Shown one piece after another: positions 11,948 to 20,288 of a stretch of 64,000 bases of DNA. Below the pieces are notes generated by a model. That model saw nothing but the letters and a program-made list of their open reading frames with translations, had not been told where the DNA came from and ran no database searches. Where the stretch lies: positions 4,340,001-4,404,000 of the forward strand of contig NZ_CP035042.1 in NCBI RefSeq assembly GCF_009834345.1, read 5' to 3'. Both the position numbers and the translations under genes were made by a program. Numbering within the stretch: the first letter of the stretch is position 1; each line of letters opens with the position of its first letter. The DNA is from Billgrantia tianxiuensis (lineage in GTDB: Bacteria > Pseudomonadota > Gammaproteobacteria > Pseudomonadales > Halomonadaceae).

Positions 11948-13635
11948 ATGCCCTTTCGCCCATCATTGAGCACCATGGGATTCATGAAGTCGACCTCCTC
12001 AAACCTACGCGATGCCCTCAGGCACTTTTCCACGGCAGGTCTGCTGCTCGGCACGTTGCTGTTCGCCTTCTCGCTCACCCCCAGCCTGTTGCCGCGCCCC
12101 ACTTATGCCCAAGGCATCGTCTCGGGGCTCTCCTTCTCGGCGGGTTACGCACTGGGTTTCATCGCTCACTGGCTGTGGGACTACCTGCAACTGCCCCGCC
12201 CCGGTCGACGCACGGAGCGGACCATCAAGCTCACGGCGGCGGGTATCTGCACTCTCATCGCGGCGATCTTTCTGTGGCGCGCCTCAGCGTGGCAAAACAG
12301 CTTGCGTGCTCTGATGGACATGGAAGAGGCAAGCGGCATACGCCCGCTCAGCATCGCCCTTATCGCCCTGGCAGTATTCGCCCTGCTGCTGTTGCTGGTA
12401 CGGCTGTTCCGGCTGACGTTTCGCTTTCTCGCCCGCAGGCTGCGCCGCTTCGTGCCGCACCGGGTTTCCAACCTGCTGGGCGTGATTGCCGCGGCCACCC
12501 TGTTCTGGTCGGTCATTGATGGCGTCATCTTCACCCTCGCCCTGCGTGCTGCCGATAACTCCTTCCAGCAGATCGACGAGCTGATCCTGGATGAAATTTC
12601 ACCGCCGGTCGACCCGATGAAGACCGGCAGCGAGCATTCACTGATCAGTTGGGAAGCGCTGGGGGGCGCGGCCGTCGCTTCGTTACCCAAGGACCTTCGG
12701 CCGAGAGTATCGGTGCCTTTCTCGGCGAAGAGGCCATGGAGCCGCTCCGCGTCTACGTCGGGCTAAACGCCGCCGAGACCCCGGCCGAGCGTGCCCGGCT
12801 GGCACTGGAAGAGCTCAAGCGGGTCGGCGCCTTCGAGCGCTCCGTGCTGCTGCTGGCCACCCCCACCGGCAGAGGCTGGGTCGATCCGGCGGCGCAGAAC
12901 ACGGTGGAATACCTGCATCGCGGCGATATTGCCACGGCGACCATGCAGTACTCCTACCTGCCCAGCCATCTCGCGCTGATCGTCGAGGGGGAGTACGGCG
13001 CCGAGAACGCGCGCGCCCTGTTCGCCACCGTTTATGAGTACTGGTCCGAGCTGCCCGAGGAGGCACGCCCGCGACTCTACCTGCATGGCCTCAGCCTGGG
13101 TTCGCTCAACTCCGACCTGTCGTTCGACTTCTACGACATCATCGACGCCCCCTTCCATGGCGCGCTGTGGAGCGGCCCGCCGTTCCGCAGTGAAACCTGG
13201 CGCACCGTGACGCGTGAGCGCGATCCCGGCTCACCGGCCTGGCTACCCACCTTTCGTGGCGGCGCGGTGGTGAGATTCATGAACCAGTACCGGGGGCTCG
13301 ATGCGCCCGAGAGCGCATGGGGCGACTTCCGCATTTCCTATCTGCAATACGGTAGCGATCCGATTACGTTCTTCGACCCGCGCATTCTTTATCGGGAGCC
13401 CGACTGGATGCGTGAGCCCCGCGCTCCCGATGTCTCACCCGACCTGCGCTGGTATCCGGTGGTGACCATGCTGCAGTTGCTCGGCGACCTGGCCGTGGGT
13501 AGGGCGCCACCCGGCTACGGTCATACCATCGCCGCCGAGCATTATCTCGACGCCTGGATGGCGCTGACGGAGCCGGAGGGCTGGAGCGAGGCCGAGTTCG
13601 AACGACTGCGGCAGCGCTTCCGTCAGGCGCGCTGA
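11948..13635 (+). pseudogene. Membrane alpha/beta hydrolase (Abhydrolase_9 type), split by a -1 frameshift
   Basis: Two adjoining frames together give one protein of about 562 residues. The first (to about 12664) has several membrane segments (TAGLLLGTLLFAFSLTPSLLP, a helix near residue 80, another near 140, another near 185), typical of the N-terminal domain of this family. The second carries the hydrolase domain with nucleophile motif LHGLSLGS, then PFHGALWSGPPF and GYGHTIAAEHYLDAW. The join is at the six-G run 12661-12666: SWEALGG in frame one continues as RGRRFVTQGPS one frame back. One extra G would restore the full gene, and the total span then becomes divisible by three. Read as is, frame one stops at 12766. 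It could be a real mutation, a homopolymer read error or (less likely) ribosomal slippage on G-GGG-GGC. Confidence 0.8.
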
Positions 13636-13651
13636 TGCCCAGCACCGACGC

Positions 13652-14896
13652 CTATCGCTGCGTGCCCTCGCGCTGCATTCGCCGCCAGTGCCCGTAGCGA
13701 TAGGCGAACGGCGTGGCGGTGACGCCATGGACAATCATCGAGGCCAGCACGATCAGGGTGCCGGCCGTCCAGGCCAGGTCGTAGCCGGTGCGGCTCGACA
13801 CCAGCGTGGCGTAATAGAGCGCCGACACGCCGATGGGGCCAAACCAGCCCATGATCAGCGTAATGGGCCAATCCCGCAGCGTTGGCAGCCAGGGCCGCAA
13901 CAGCAGGATGGCCGGCAGGCGACGCAACGCTAGCACCAGCAGCGCCAACACCAGCCCTTCCGCACCCAGCGCCCACCACTCGGCCCAAGGGGCGATCAGG
14001 CCGAACAGCACGAAGATCGGCATCGTCAGCAGTATGTTGACCGCCTCCTGCACGTTGTCTTCCTCGCTGCGATCCTTGCCGCCGACCTCCTGGTCGAATG
14101 CCAGCCCAGCGGCGAAGACCCCCAGAATACTGTTGGTGCCGAGCAGTTCTCCCACTCCAAGCACCAGAATCGTGAGTGCCAGGGTGATGGAGAGGAACGA
14201 GGGTTGATCGAGAAAGCCGCGCGCCTCCGACCACTGCAGGGCCCGGCCTGTCGACCAGCCGAGCACGATCCCAATGAGGACTCCCCCGCCGACTTCCCAT
14301 AGCCACACTCTGCCGAGCCAGTCGAGCCAGGCATCGCCGGCAGGCAGGCTCATCAGCAGGATTGGCAGTAATACCAGCGGGTAAGCCAGGCCATCGTTGG
14401 CCCCCGATTCACTGGAAAGCAGATGACGATAGCCTTCGGGCAGGTTCTCCTTGGCCACTCCGCCGGTGACGATGGAGGAAGCCACCACCGGGTCGGTTGC
14501 ACAGATGGTACCGCCGACCAGCAGGGCCATGAGCAAGGGCAAACCCAGCATCCAGTGAGTCAGCAGTGAACTGATCAGGAACATCGCCGGCATGGCGATC
14601 CCCAACAGCACCAGTAGCGACCGCCAGTGAACGAAGGGGTAGCTGGGTGGCAAGCGCAGCGCAATGCCCATCAGGCTGATGCCCAGGGTCAGCCGCGCCG
14701 TCTCCTCCAGCAAGCGCTTGCCAGCACCCCAGGCCATCGGGTCGAGGGCATCCAGGCCATGCGGCCCCAGTGCTACGCCGAAGGCAAAGGCAAACAGGGG
14801 AGCGGAGAGCCAGGACCGATCCAATGGGCTCGACAGCAAGCCCACGACCAGCACCAGGCCGCCCACGACCGCCAGGGCAACGTCCAGCTGCTCCAT
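13652..14896 (-). CDS. Cation:proton antiporter, CPA family
   Basis: A 414-residue polytopic membrane protein with about 11-12 hydrophobic segments from residue 5 to 395. The transport core shows GGTICATDPVVASSIV (Asp-Pro of the ion site) and LSSESGANDGLAYPLVLLP (acidic pair plus Asn), characteristic of Na+(K+)/H+ exchangers of the CPA1/NhaP kind. There is no long C-terminal regulatory domain, so this is the short form. Such antiporters export Na+ or K+ and set internal pH, which suits a halophile. It is convergent with the frameshifted hydrolase (16-base gap). Confidence 0.88.
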   Translation of the reverse strand: MEQLDVALAVVGGLVLVVGLLSSPLDRSWLSAPLFAFAFGVALGPHGLDALDPMAWGAGKRLLEETARLTLGISLMGIALRLPPSYPFVHWRSLLVLLGIAMPAMFLISSLLTHWMLGLPLLMALLVGGTICATDPVVASSIVTGGVAKENLPEGYRHLLSSESGANDGLAYPLVLLPILLMSLPAGDAWLDWLGRVWLWEVGGGVLIGIVLGWSTGRALQWSEARGFLDQPSFLSITLALTILVLGVGELLGTNSILGVFAAGLAFDQEVGGKDRSEEDNVQEAVNILLTMPIFVLFGLIAPWAEWWALGAEGLVLALLVLALRRLPAILLLRPWLPTLRDWPITLIMGWFGPIGVSALYYATLVSSRTGYDLAWTAGTLIVLASMIVHGVTATPFAYRYGHWRRMQREGTQR

Positions 14897-15046
14897 GCCG
14901 ACTCCTTACGCTCCTTGCCAACCCTCTCTCTAAGCTAGGCAACCCAACGCTAGGCGTAAACCAAGCGGTACCCTGTGGGCGGGATTGCGCGCTCAAGCGC
15001 CACTGGCTAGAGTGACGGCGTATCAGAACGGATGAGGAGTCGAGCA

Positions 15047-15172
15047 ATGGCAGACGGCACGCCCCGCCGCAGCGTCATCAAGCGTATCTACGTTCCTACC
15101 CACGTGCGCAAGCTCCCCGACGGGGAACGCGTGACCGTTCCTGGCCATTACCGCAAGCCCACTACGTCCTGA
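15047..15172 (+). CDS. Small basic protein, unknown function (41 aa)
   Basis: A short frame starting MADGTPRRSVIKR, with a strong ribosome binding site GAGGAG at 15034-15039 (8 bases before ATG). It contains two related blocks, VPTHVRK (about residues 16-22) and VPGHYRK (about residues 31-37), separated by LPDGERVT, so it looks like a duplicated beta-hairpin of VxxHxRK type. It is highly basic, with no Cys and no membrane segment. It lies in the divergent gap between the antiporter and the pilin genes. I do not recognise the family. The good ribosome binding site and patterned sequence argue that it is real. Confidence 0.6.
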   Translation: MADGTPRRSVIKRIYVPTHVRKLPDGERVTVPGHYRKPTTS

Positions 15173-15250
15173 TTGGGGTTCGTCGAACCCGGCACAGAGG
15201 GGCTCGGCCATCGTCGCAGACATTGCTGCAGGTGCCGTGTACCTTGCCAA

Positions 15251-16465
15251 CTATCTCCAGGTGCCGATGGAAAAGCCATTCCGCTCCATGAGCCCGCCAT
15301 TCTCGGCACTGAATAGGCTCACGGCACTCGTGGGGATCAGCTGAGCCACTGAGTTCAGGACATCGACATCGTGCTGGATGATTGAGCCGCCACCCCTCGG
15401 GTCGAACTCGGAAGCATCGGCTTCGGCAATGCCGTGAGACCACTCTCCCGAGTGGTGATCCACAACGACAGGGGCATGCAGCAGGGCCCCTATAACCGAG
15501 CCGCTGCCACCACCGGTATAGGTAAATTCCTGACCAAGCACTATGATCAGGCCTTCGAAATTATCATTGCCATTCCATCGGAAGCTGCCGTTGACAATGA
15601 GCAGGCCGCCTGCGACCCCAACATCTTTTGGCATGGTAAAATCGCCATCGATATAAGTCATCCTGGGAGCTTCAGCAGACCCCAGCCGATCACTTACATC
15701 AGGGTGGCTCTTTATCATATTCACGAGCATTCTCAGTTTTTCAGGCTCGGAAAAGACATCGAAAATCTGCTCCGTTACAATATTCCCATCCTCATCGGCC
15801 GCGTAGTTCCCCACCCCACCACTCGGAATACTGGCCATCACAGCGTCGACATCTCTCTCATCAGGCACGGCTATTGCAGCTCCGGCATTTCCCTCACCTC
15901 GCCGAGAAATACCAAGATATTCCGAGTCTCCAGGACGAAAATTGAAAAAGCGGCTGGCAACGGTCAGAGGCGATAGATGGGAGAGCGCAGGAAAGTAATC
16001 TGGAACCAACTCGACGTAGACAGGCAGCGATGTAGCAATGGCGTCTTTCGTTCCTTCTGCATACGCTTCACCCAAGGCATAAATATAATATTCGCCAGGA
16101 AGATCAAGCGCATCACCCAGGACATAAAGGTAGCGTCCACCCGTATGAAAACTGGAAAACGTCTCCTCTTCCCACGCCGCCTCCGAGAAATCCACACAGT
16201 GAGCATGCTTCCCATTCGTTAGGTCACTACCGGCGTCACAACCAATCCATGTCCAATCGGTGAGCTTGACGCCAGCATCACGAAGATTCTTCTGTGCCTG
16301 CGCAGCAGTTCGCTCTGCTGCCATTTGTGCTTTGACGGCAGCGCGATAATTACCTGCGAGTCTCTCGTCGACTTGTGACGACTGCATAGCAGAAATGCCA
16401 AGCATAAGGGACATTGCCAGCATGGAAAGAACCACCACCAGTGCGGTACCACGCTGTCTGTTCAT
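15251..16465 (-). CDS. pilX: PilX-like minor pilin, unusually long
   Basis: 404 residues from ATG 16465, chosen because GAGGA lies 10 bases upstream; a GTG at 16492 overlapping the pilW stop is the alternative. The N-terminus MNRQRGTALVVVLSMLAMSLMLG is the PilX type: short leader, then a hydrophobic helix without the Glu5 of other pilins. The next part (SQVDERLAGNYRAAVKAQMAAERT) is the PilX N-terminal domain. PilX is normally near 200 residues. Here an extra roughly 200-residue C-terminal part is rich in Gly and beta-type sequence (VAGGLLIVNGSFRWNGN, GLIIVLGQEFTYTGGGSG). Its base composition is low for the window: three 60-base lines I counted have 27, 31 and 32 G+C. It is expected in the pilus tip complex with PilV and PilW. 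Confidence 0.8.
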   Translation of the reverse strand: MNRQRGTALVVVLSMLAMSLMLGISAMQSSQVDERLAGNYRAAVKAQMAAERTAAQAQKNLRDAGVKLTDWTWIGCDAGSDLTNGKHAHCVDFSEAAWEEETFSSFHTGGRYLYVLGDALDLPGEYYIYALGEAYAEGTKDAIATSLPVYVELVPDYFPALSHLSPLTVASRFFNFRPGDSEYLGISRRGEGNAGAAIAVPDERDVDAVMASIPSGGVGNYAADEDGNIVTEQIFDVFSEPEKLRMLVNMIKSHPDVSDRLGSAEAPRMTYIDGDFTMPKDVGVAGGLLIVNGSFRWNGNDNFEGLIIVLGQEFTYTGGGSGSVIGALLHAPVVVDHHSGEWSHGIAEADASEFDPRGGGSIIQHDVDVLNSVAQLIPTSAVSLFSAENGGLMERNGFSIGTWR

Positions 16466-16488
16466 GCTATCCATGTCCTCGAACGTTG

Positions 16489-17061
16489 TCACTTGACGGC
16501 CTGATTGCGATTCACGGCGCGGAACTCAAACTCATCCATCAAGCTACCGTCCCGGTTTGCCATCAGCCAGAACCGGATCACCCAGACACCATCAATGACT
16601 TCCTCGGCGCTGAACCCTCCTTCCATGAAAGAGGTGACCAAGGGCTCGAAACTCATGCCACCGGTGCCGCTTAAGCACCTTTGTCCCATATCCAGCGACC
16701 AACCTTCCTTGGCGCTGACCATGCGACTGCTCAGGCGATAAATGCGCTCCACCTGAGCCCTAGCGCTACAGGCGCTGGTATCGCCATTGTTGGGAAACTC
16801 TACTTTCAACTCCCCCTTGCCCGAGTTGAAGGCAATAGTGTCTGAACGTCTTATGTCTCGTACCAGCGTCTCTGTCGCAAAGGTCAGCGCTGCCTGCTTG
16901 TTGCTCATCAGTTCGATCTGGCGAAATGTCTGAAAGCTCATGAGAAGCAGCTGTCCAGCGCCGAGAAGGATGATCAGGCCAACCGCCAGCGCTACCATCA
17001 GCTCGACCAGAGTGAAGCCCGACTGTCTCGGCGCAGGTCCTTGCCAGTCCCATAACGGCAT
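16489..17061 (-). CDS. pilW: PilW-like minor pilin
   Basis: 190 residues from ATG 17061, which lies 13 bases after the pilV stop with AGGTG just upstream. The leader is followed by SGFTLVELMVALAVGLIIL: cleavage after Gly by prepilin peptidase, Phe+1 and Glu+5 all present. The periplasmic part (MSNKQAALTFATETLVRDIRRSDTI) is characteristic of PilW, where the protein pairs with PilX in the tip-initiating minor pilin complex. It is shorter than Pseudomonas PilW (about 270), so the C-terminal domain is reduced. The stop lies just upstream of the pilX start, indicating one operon. Confidence 0.85.
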   Translation of the reverse strand: MPLWDWQGPAPRQSGFTLVELMVALAVGLIILLGAGQLLLMSFQTFRQIELMSNKQAALTFATETLVRDIRRSDTIAFNSGKGELKVEFPNNGDTSACSARAQVERIYRLSSRMVSAKEGWSLDMGQRCLSGTGGMSFEPLVTSFMEGGFSAEEVIDGVWVIRFWLMANRDGSLMDEFEFRAVNRNQAVK

Positions 17062-17074
17062 CACCTGGGCGCTC

Positions 17075-17479
17075 CTATAGCTCTGGCAGCCGAAACTGGT
17101 AAATAAATGGAGCCCCTTGCTCACCGGTGGAGTAGCGCTCCTCCCGCCAACGAAGGGTGACGGTGTAATCGCACTCCATACCGCTAATACCACTCCCGGC
17201 ATCGTTGAGCACGCTACCGAACCAGTTGCCTAGCCAGCCACTCTCGATCGCACTCGCTGACGGACACGCTTTATTGGCATCTCTCGAAAGCTCTGACCAC
17301 GCACGCTCCTGCGCATCGATCGCCGCCAGGCTGACCACTGCCCGCTGATACCCCATATGAGCGCTCTGCAGCGCCCTGAGCTGCATGGCCGCCACGCCAA
17401 GCAGGCCGATGGAGAGCACCAGTATGGCGACTAGCGCTTCCAGCAAGGTGAACCCTGATTGCGCATCACACCTTGTCAT
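17075..17479 (-). CDS. pilV: PilV-like minor pilin
   Basis: 134 residues from ATG 17479 (GAGGGG just upstream). ATG 17515, giving a 21-residue leader, is also possible and lies 9 bases after the upstream pilin stop. The sequence SGFTLLEALVAILVLSIGLLGVAAMQ is the PilV hallmark, with cleavage Gly, Phe+1 and Glu+5. Two Cys residues (KACPSASA and MECDYT) could form a disulfide. It acts with PilW, PilX and the missing FimU/FimT in the type IV pilus priming complex. Confidence 0.85.
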   Translation of the reverse strand: MTRCDAQSGFTLLEALVAILVLSIGLLGVAAMQLRALQSAHMGYQRAVVSLAAIDAQERAWSELSRDANKACPSASAIESGWLGNWFGSVLNDAGSGISGMECDYTVTLRWREERYSTGEQGAPFIYQFRLPEL

Positions 17480-17523
17480 CAACCCCTCGATCAGCGGGGA
17501 ACAGGAATTTCGCATGGCTTGCC

Positions 17524-17937
17524 TTACCAGCAGCCTGGAGGATTGCGGGCGCCTTGATGACTCAAGGTCAGGTTCTCCGTACAACCGTCGGAACGGCCGG
17601 CTCTCAAGGCGGCAGTGAGGAGATAAGTCGCGGCGGTGCTCGTCACGGTGATGGAGTAATGTTCACGGGGCGATAGCGAGATCACGCCACAATCCATATA
17701 GGAGTGATTGACCGTATAACAGCGTTCGAGCTGGCCTGCTGCCTCCATGAGGCCCGATAGGGCATCCGTACGCGTAGCCCGCTCGACATGACTGCGATAG
17801 CCAGGCACCGCGATCGAAGCCAGGATCGCGACCACGGCCACGGCGATCATCAGCTCGATCAGAGTAAAACCCCGCTGCCCTCGGCGCGTACCCGGGGACT
17901 CTGTCGAGCCGGGCGGACGCGGTTCGTCAATCAGCAT
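17524..17937 (-). CDS. pilE: Type IV minor pilin, PilE/FimT-like
   Basis: 137 residues. After a 23-residue charged leader comes RGFTLIELMIAVAVVAILASIAVPGYRSHVERATR, the PilE-type pilin N-terminus with Phe+1 and Glu+5. The C-terminal part has Cys pairs (RCYTVNHSYMDCGV and DGCTENL...PGCW), as in PilE minor pilins that end with a disulfide loop. The GGAGG ribosome binding site is only one base from the ATG, an unusually tight spacing, but no better in-frame start exists nearby. It is the first gene of the pilin set, just downstream of the ispH terminator. The exact class (PilE versus FimU) is inferred from order and length. Confidence 0.82.
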   Translation of the reverse strand: MLIDEPRPPGSTESPGTRRGQRGFTLIELMIAVAVVAILASIAVPGYRSHVERATRTDALSGLMEAAGQLERCYTVNHSYMDCGVISLSPREHYSITVTSTAATYLLTAALRAGRSDGCTENLTLSHQGARNPPGCW

Positions 17938-18006
17938 TCCTCCGCGCTTGGTTACAATTAGTTTCAGTATGTATCATGACAACCGGACCTGCTAGGTACG
18001 TCATGC

Positions 18007-18030
18007 AAAAAGCCGGGCTGGGCCCGGCTT
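18007..18030 (-). terminator. Terminator downstream of ispH
   Basis: AAGCCGGG and CCCGGCTT form a perfect 8-bp stem (18010-18017 with 18023-18030). Four T residues follow on the minus strand (AAAA at 18007-18010 on the plus strand). It separates the ispH operon from the pilin genes. Confidence 0.8.
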
Positions 18031-18094
18031 GTCTTCCCAACATGGCACGAGGATTCTCATGCATGCGGTATGGCATTTCTGCGCAACCTCCGCC

Positions 18095-19072
18095 TCAGGA
18101 TAAGGAATCGCTGGCGATCACACGCTCACGCAGCTCACGAGGCATGGAGAAGGTGATGGTCTCAGCGCGACCGGCTAGTTCCTCCGGCGCCTCGGCACCT
18201 AATCCTTGTAGCCGCTCGATCACTCCCTTGACCAGCACTTCCGGCGCACTGGCGCCCGCGGTAATACCAACGGCGGCGACACCCTCGAGCCAGGCCGGGT
18301 CGATCTGGCTGGCATCGTCGATCAGATAGGCCGGGGTACCAACCCGCTCGGCCAGTTCGCGCAAACGGTTGGAGTTGGAGCTGTTGGGGCTGCCCACTAC
18401 CAGCAACAGGTCGCAGCCGGCAGCCAGCTCACGCACCGCATCCTGGCGGTTCTGCGTGGCGTAGCAGATGTCGTCCTTGCGCGGCCCCTGGATCTCGGGA
18501 AATTTCTCACGCAGGGCATCGATCACCCGGGCGGTATCATCCATGGAGAGGGTGGTCTGGGTGACGAAGGCAAGCCGGGTGGGATCCTTCACTTCGAGGC
18601 GTGCGACATCCTCCTCGTCCTCTACCAGGTAGATGGCGCCGCCATGGGCGGTGTCGTAGCGCCCCATGGTGCCTTCGACTTCAGGATGTCCGGCATGGCC
18701 GATGAGAATGCACTCCTGGCCCCGCTTGGCGTAGCGCAGTACTTCCATGTGCACCTTGGTGACCAGCGGGCAGGTGGCGTCGAAGACCTTGAGACCACGC
18801 CGTTCGGCGTCGTCCTGCACCGCCCGGGAGACGCCATGGGCGGAGAAGATCACGATGACGTCATCGGGCACTTCGTCGAGTTCCTCGACGAAGATGGCGC
18901 CACGTTCGCGCAAGGTATCGACCACGAAGCGGTTGTGCACCACCTCGTGACGCACATAGATGGGCGGGCCGAAGACGTCCAGCGCACGATTGACGATTTC
19001 GATGGCACGATCGACGCCGGCACAGAAGCCGCGGGGATTGGCCAGTCGGATTCGCACGGAGTTAGCTTGCAT
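18095..19072 (-). CDS. ispH: 4-hydroxy-3-methylbut-2-enyl diphosphate reductase IspH
   Basis: 325 residues, the family length. It catalyses the last step of the MEP isoprenoid pathway, giving IPP and DMAPP, and uses a [4Fe-4S] cluster. The three cluster cysteines appear in [25 protein letters not shown] and [14 protein letters not shown]. The active-site regions [14 protein letters not shown] and [12 protein letters not shown] are intact. The start is set at [10 protein letters not shown]; an extra 11 in-frame residues upstream lack support. The order ispH-fkpB-lspA-ileS-ribF (read right to left) matches Pseudomonas. Confidence 0.97.
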   Translation of the reverse strand: MQANSVRIRLANPRGFCAGVDRAIEIVNRALDVFGPPIYVRHEVVHNRFVVDTLRERGAIFVEELDEVPDDVIVIFSAHGVSRAVQDDAERRGLKVFDATCPLVTKVHMEVLRYAKRGQECILIGHAGHPEVEGTMGRYDTAHGGAIYLVEDEEDVARLEVKDPTRLAFVTQTTLSMDDTARVIDALREKFPEIQGPRKDDICYATQNRQDAVRELAAGCDLLLVVGSPNSSNSNRLRELAERVGTPAYLIDDASQIDPAWLEGVAAVGITAGASAPEVLVKGVIERLQGLGAEAPEELAGRAETITFSMPRELRERVIASDSLS

Positions 19073-19136
19073 GGTTACGTCGCCTTGATGCGTCGAGGCA
19101 TCCAATAATGGTATTTCACGTCAGGGCTAACTCGGC

Positions 19137-19221
19137 GGCAGGTCTATGCGGAGGCGCTGTGACCCCATCCTTGGGCGCTACTTTTGCCTTCCCTGGCAAA
19201 AGACCTCCGCTACGACCTGCC
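19137..19221. repeat. Composite palindromic intergenic element
   Basis: An 85-base nested inverted repeat in the ispH-fkpB gap. The outer arms GGCAGGTC-tat-GCGGAGG (19137-19154) and CCTCCGC-tac-GACCTGCC (19204-19221) pair except for the three central bases. Inside lie TTTTGCC/GGCAAAA around a 6-base loop and CCCA/TGGG around a 4-base loop. No open reading frame occupies it. The form suggests a REP-like or MITE-like dispersed element. Confidence 0.65.
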
Positions 19222-19260
19222 CCCGACGCCCTTCAGGCAGTTGTACATTGAGCTAACCAC

Positions 19261-19707
19261 TCAATGCGTCTGCGCGGGCCTCACATCCAATACCTCCACC
19301 TCAAAGGTCAGGGTACGCCCGGCGAGCGGATGATTGAAGTCCACTTCCACGTTGCGCTCGTCGACGGCGGTGATCACACCCGGCAGCTCGCCGCCAGCCG
19401 GGTCGGCGAACGACATCACCGTGCCCACTTCCGGCTCGATCTCCTCGAAGTCGTCGCGGCTCAGCATCTGCACGTTCTGCGGATTGCGCTGGCCGAAGGC
19501 GTGCTCGGGAGTGATCTCGAAGCTGCCGCTCTCACCACCGCTCATGCCCTTCAGCGGGTACTCGAAGCCGGGCGGCAAGTTACCATCACCCAGCTGAAAG
19601 GTAGCCGGCTGCTTCTCATGGGTGGAGTCGACCACGGTGCCGTCCTCCAGCTTGAGGGTGAAGTGCAGGGTCACTTCCATGCCCTCGTCGATGCGATATT
19701 CGCTCAT
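19261..19707 (-). CDS. fkpB: FKBP-type peptidyl-prolyl isomerase, SlyD/FkpB-like
   Basis: 148 residues, beginning MSEYRIDEGMEVTLHFTLKLEDGTVVDST. The FKBP core is interrupted by an insert-in-flap domain (roughly residues 70-120) containing PEHAFGQRNPQNVQ and ends with the conserved NHPLAGRTLTFEVEVLDV. This is the SlpA/FkpB subgroup and lacks the His-rich tail of SlyD. It catalyses cis-trans proline isomerisation. It lies between lspA and ispH, exactly as in Pseudomonas and E. coli. A long in-frame N-terminal extension antisense or out-of-frame to lspA was discarded. Confidence 0.93.
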   Translation of the reverse strand: MSEYRIDEGMEVTLHFTLKLEDGTVVDSTHEKQPATFQLGDGNLPPGFEYPLKGMSGGESGSFEITPEHAFGQRNPQNVQMLSRDDFEEIEPEVGTVMSFADPAGGELPGVITAVDERNVEVDFNHPLAGRTLTFEVEVLDVRPAQTH

Positions 19708-19757
19708 CGTTGCTCTCGCTCGATCGGTCGTGTCTGGTGTGCAGGATAGCAGGCGAC

Positions 19758-20288
19758 TCAACTGCGCCGGCGCGCCTGCTTGCGCCCTTCGAAAACGGAT
19801 TCCCAGATCAGGCCGATCGCCCCCAGGGTAATGCCGATATCGGCCACGTTGAAGGCCGGGTAGTACCAGCCGGCCACGTGGAAAGAGAGAAAGTCGACCA
19901 CGTAGCCATGCACCAGGCGGTCGTAGAGATTGCCCAGCGCCCCGCCGATGATCAATGCCAACGATGCGCCGAGAAGCTTCTCGTCGGCCTTGAGTCGGCT
20001 CATCCACACCGTGAGCGCGACACTCGCGCCTACGGCAATGACGGCAAAGAACCAGCGCTGCCAACCGGGATGGCCGGCGAGGAAGCTGAACGCCGCCCCG
20101 GTGTTATGCAGCAGCGTGAGGTTGAAGAACGGCAATACCTCCACCGGCTGACCATAGCTCAGCAGGCTGGACATCAGCGCCTTAGTGCCGAGATCCAGCA
20201 ACACTACGGCGGCGGCCAGCCACAGCCAGCGCAATGGCTGGCGCATCGGCGCCACCGAGGCGTCGTCGCCCGGTTTACGGTTACGCAT
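19758..20288 (-). CDS. lspA: Lipoprotein signal peptidase LspA
   Basis: 176 residues with four membrane helices (about 22-40, 75-92, 105-122, 140-160). The aspartyl protease catalytic residues lie in [19 protein letters not shown] (first Asp of the VVDF region) and [10 protein letters not shown] (second Asp). The family motif NTGAAFSFL is present. It cleaves prolipoproteins after diacylglyceryl transfer. ATG 20288 overlaps the ileS stop codon by 8 bases, indicating translational coupling; this decided the start over an ATG five codons earlier. Confidence 0.96.
   Translation of the reverse strand: MRNRKPGDDASVAPMRQPLRWLWLAAAVVLLDLGTKALMSSLLSYGQPVEVLPFFNLTLLHNTGAAFSFLAGHPGWQRWFFAVIAVGASVALTVWMSRLKADEKLLGASLALIIGGALGNLYDRLVHGYVVDFLSFHVAGWYYPAFNVADIGITLGAIGLIWESVFEGRKQARRRS

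Noticed and set aside
12661..12667. Programmed -1 frameshift in the hydrolase gene
   Set aside because: The heptamer G-GGG-GGC fits, but the other two frameshifts in the window have no slippery heptamer and the same G/C-run pattern, so one common cause (read error or mutation) is simpler.
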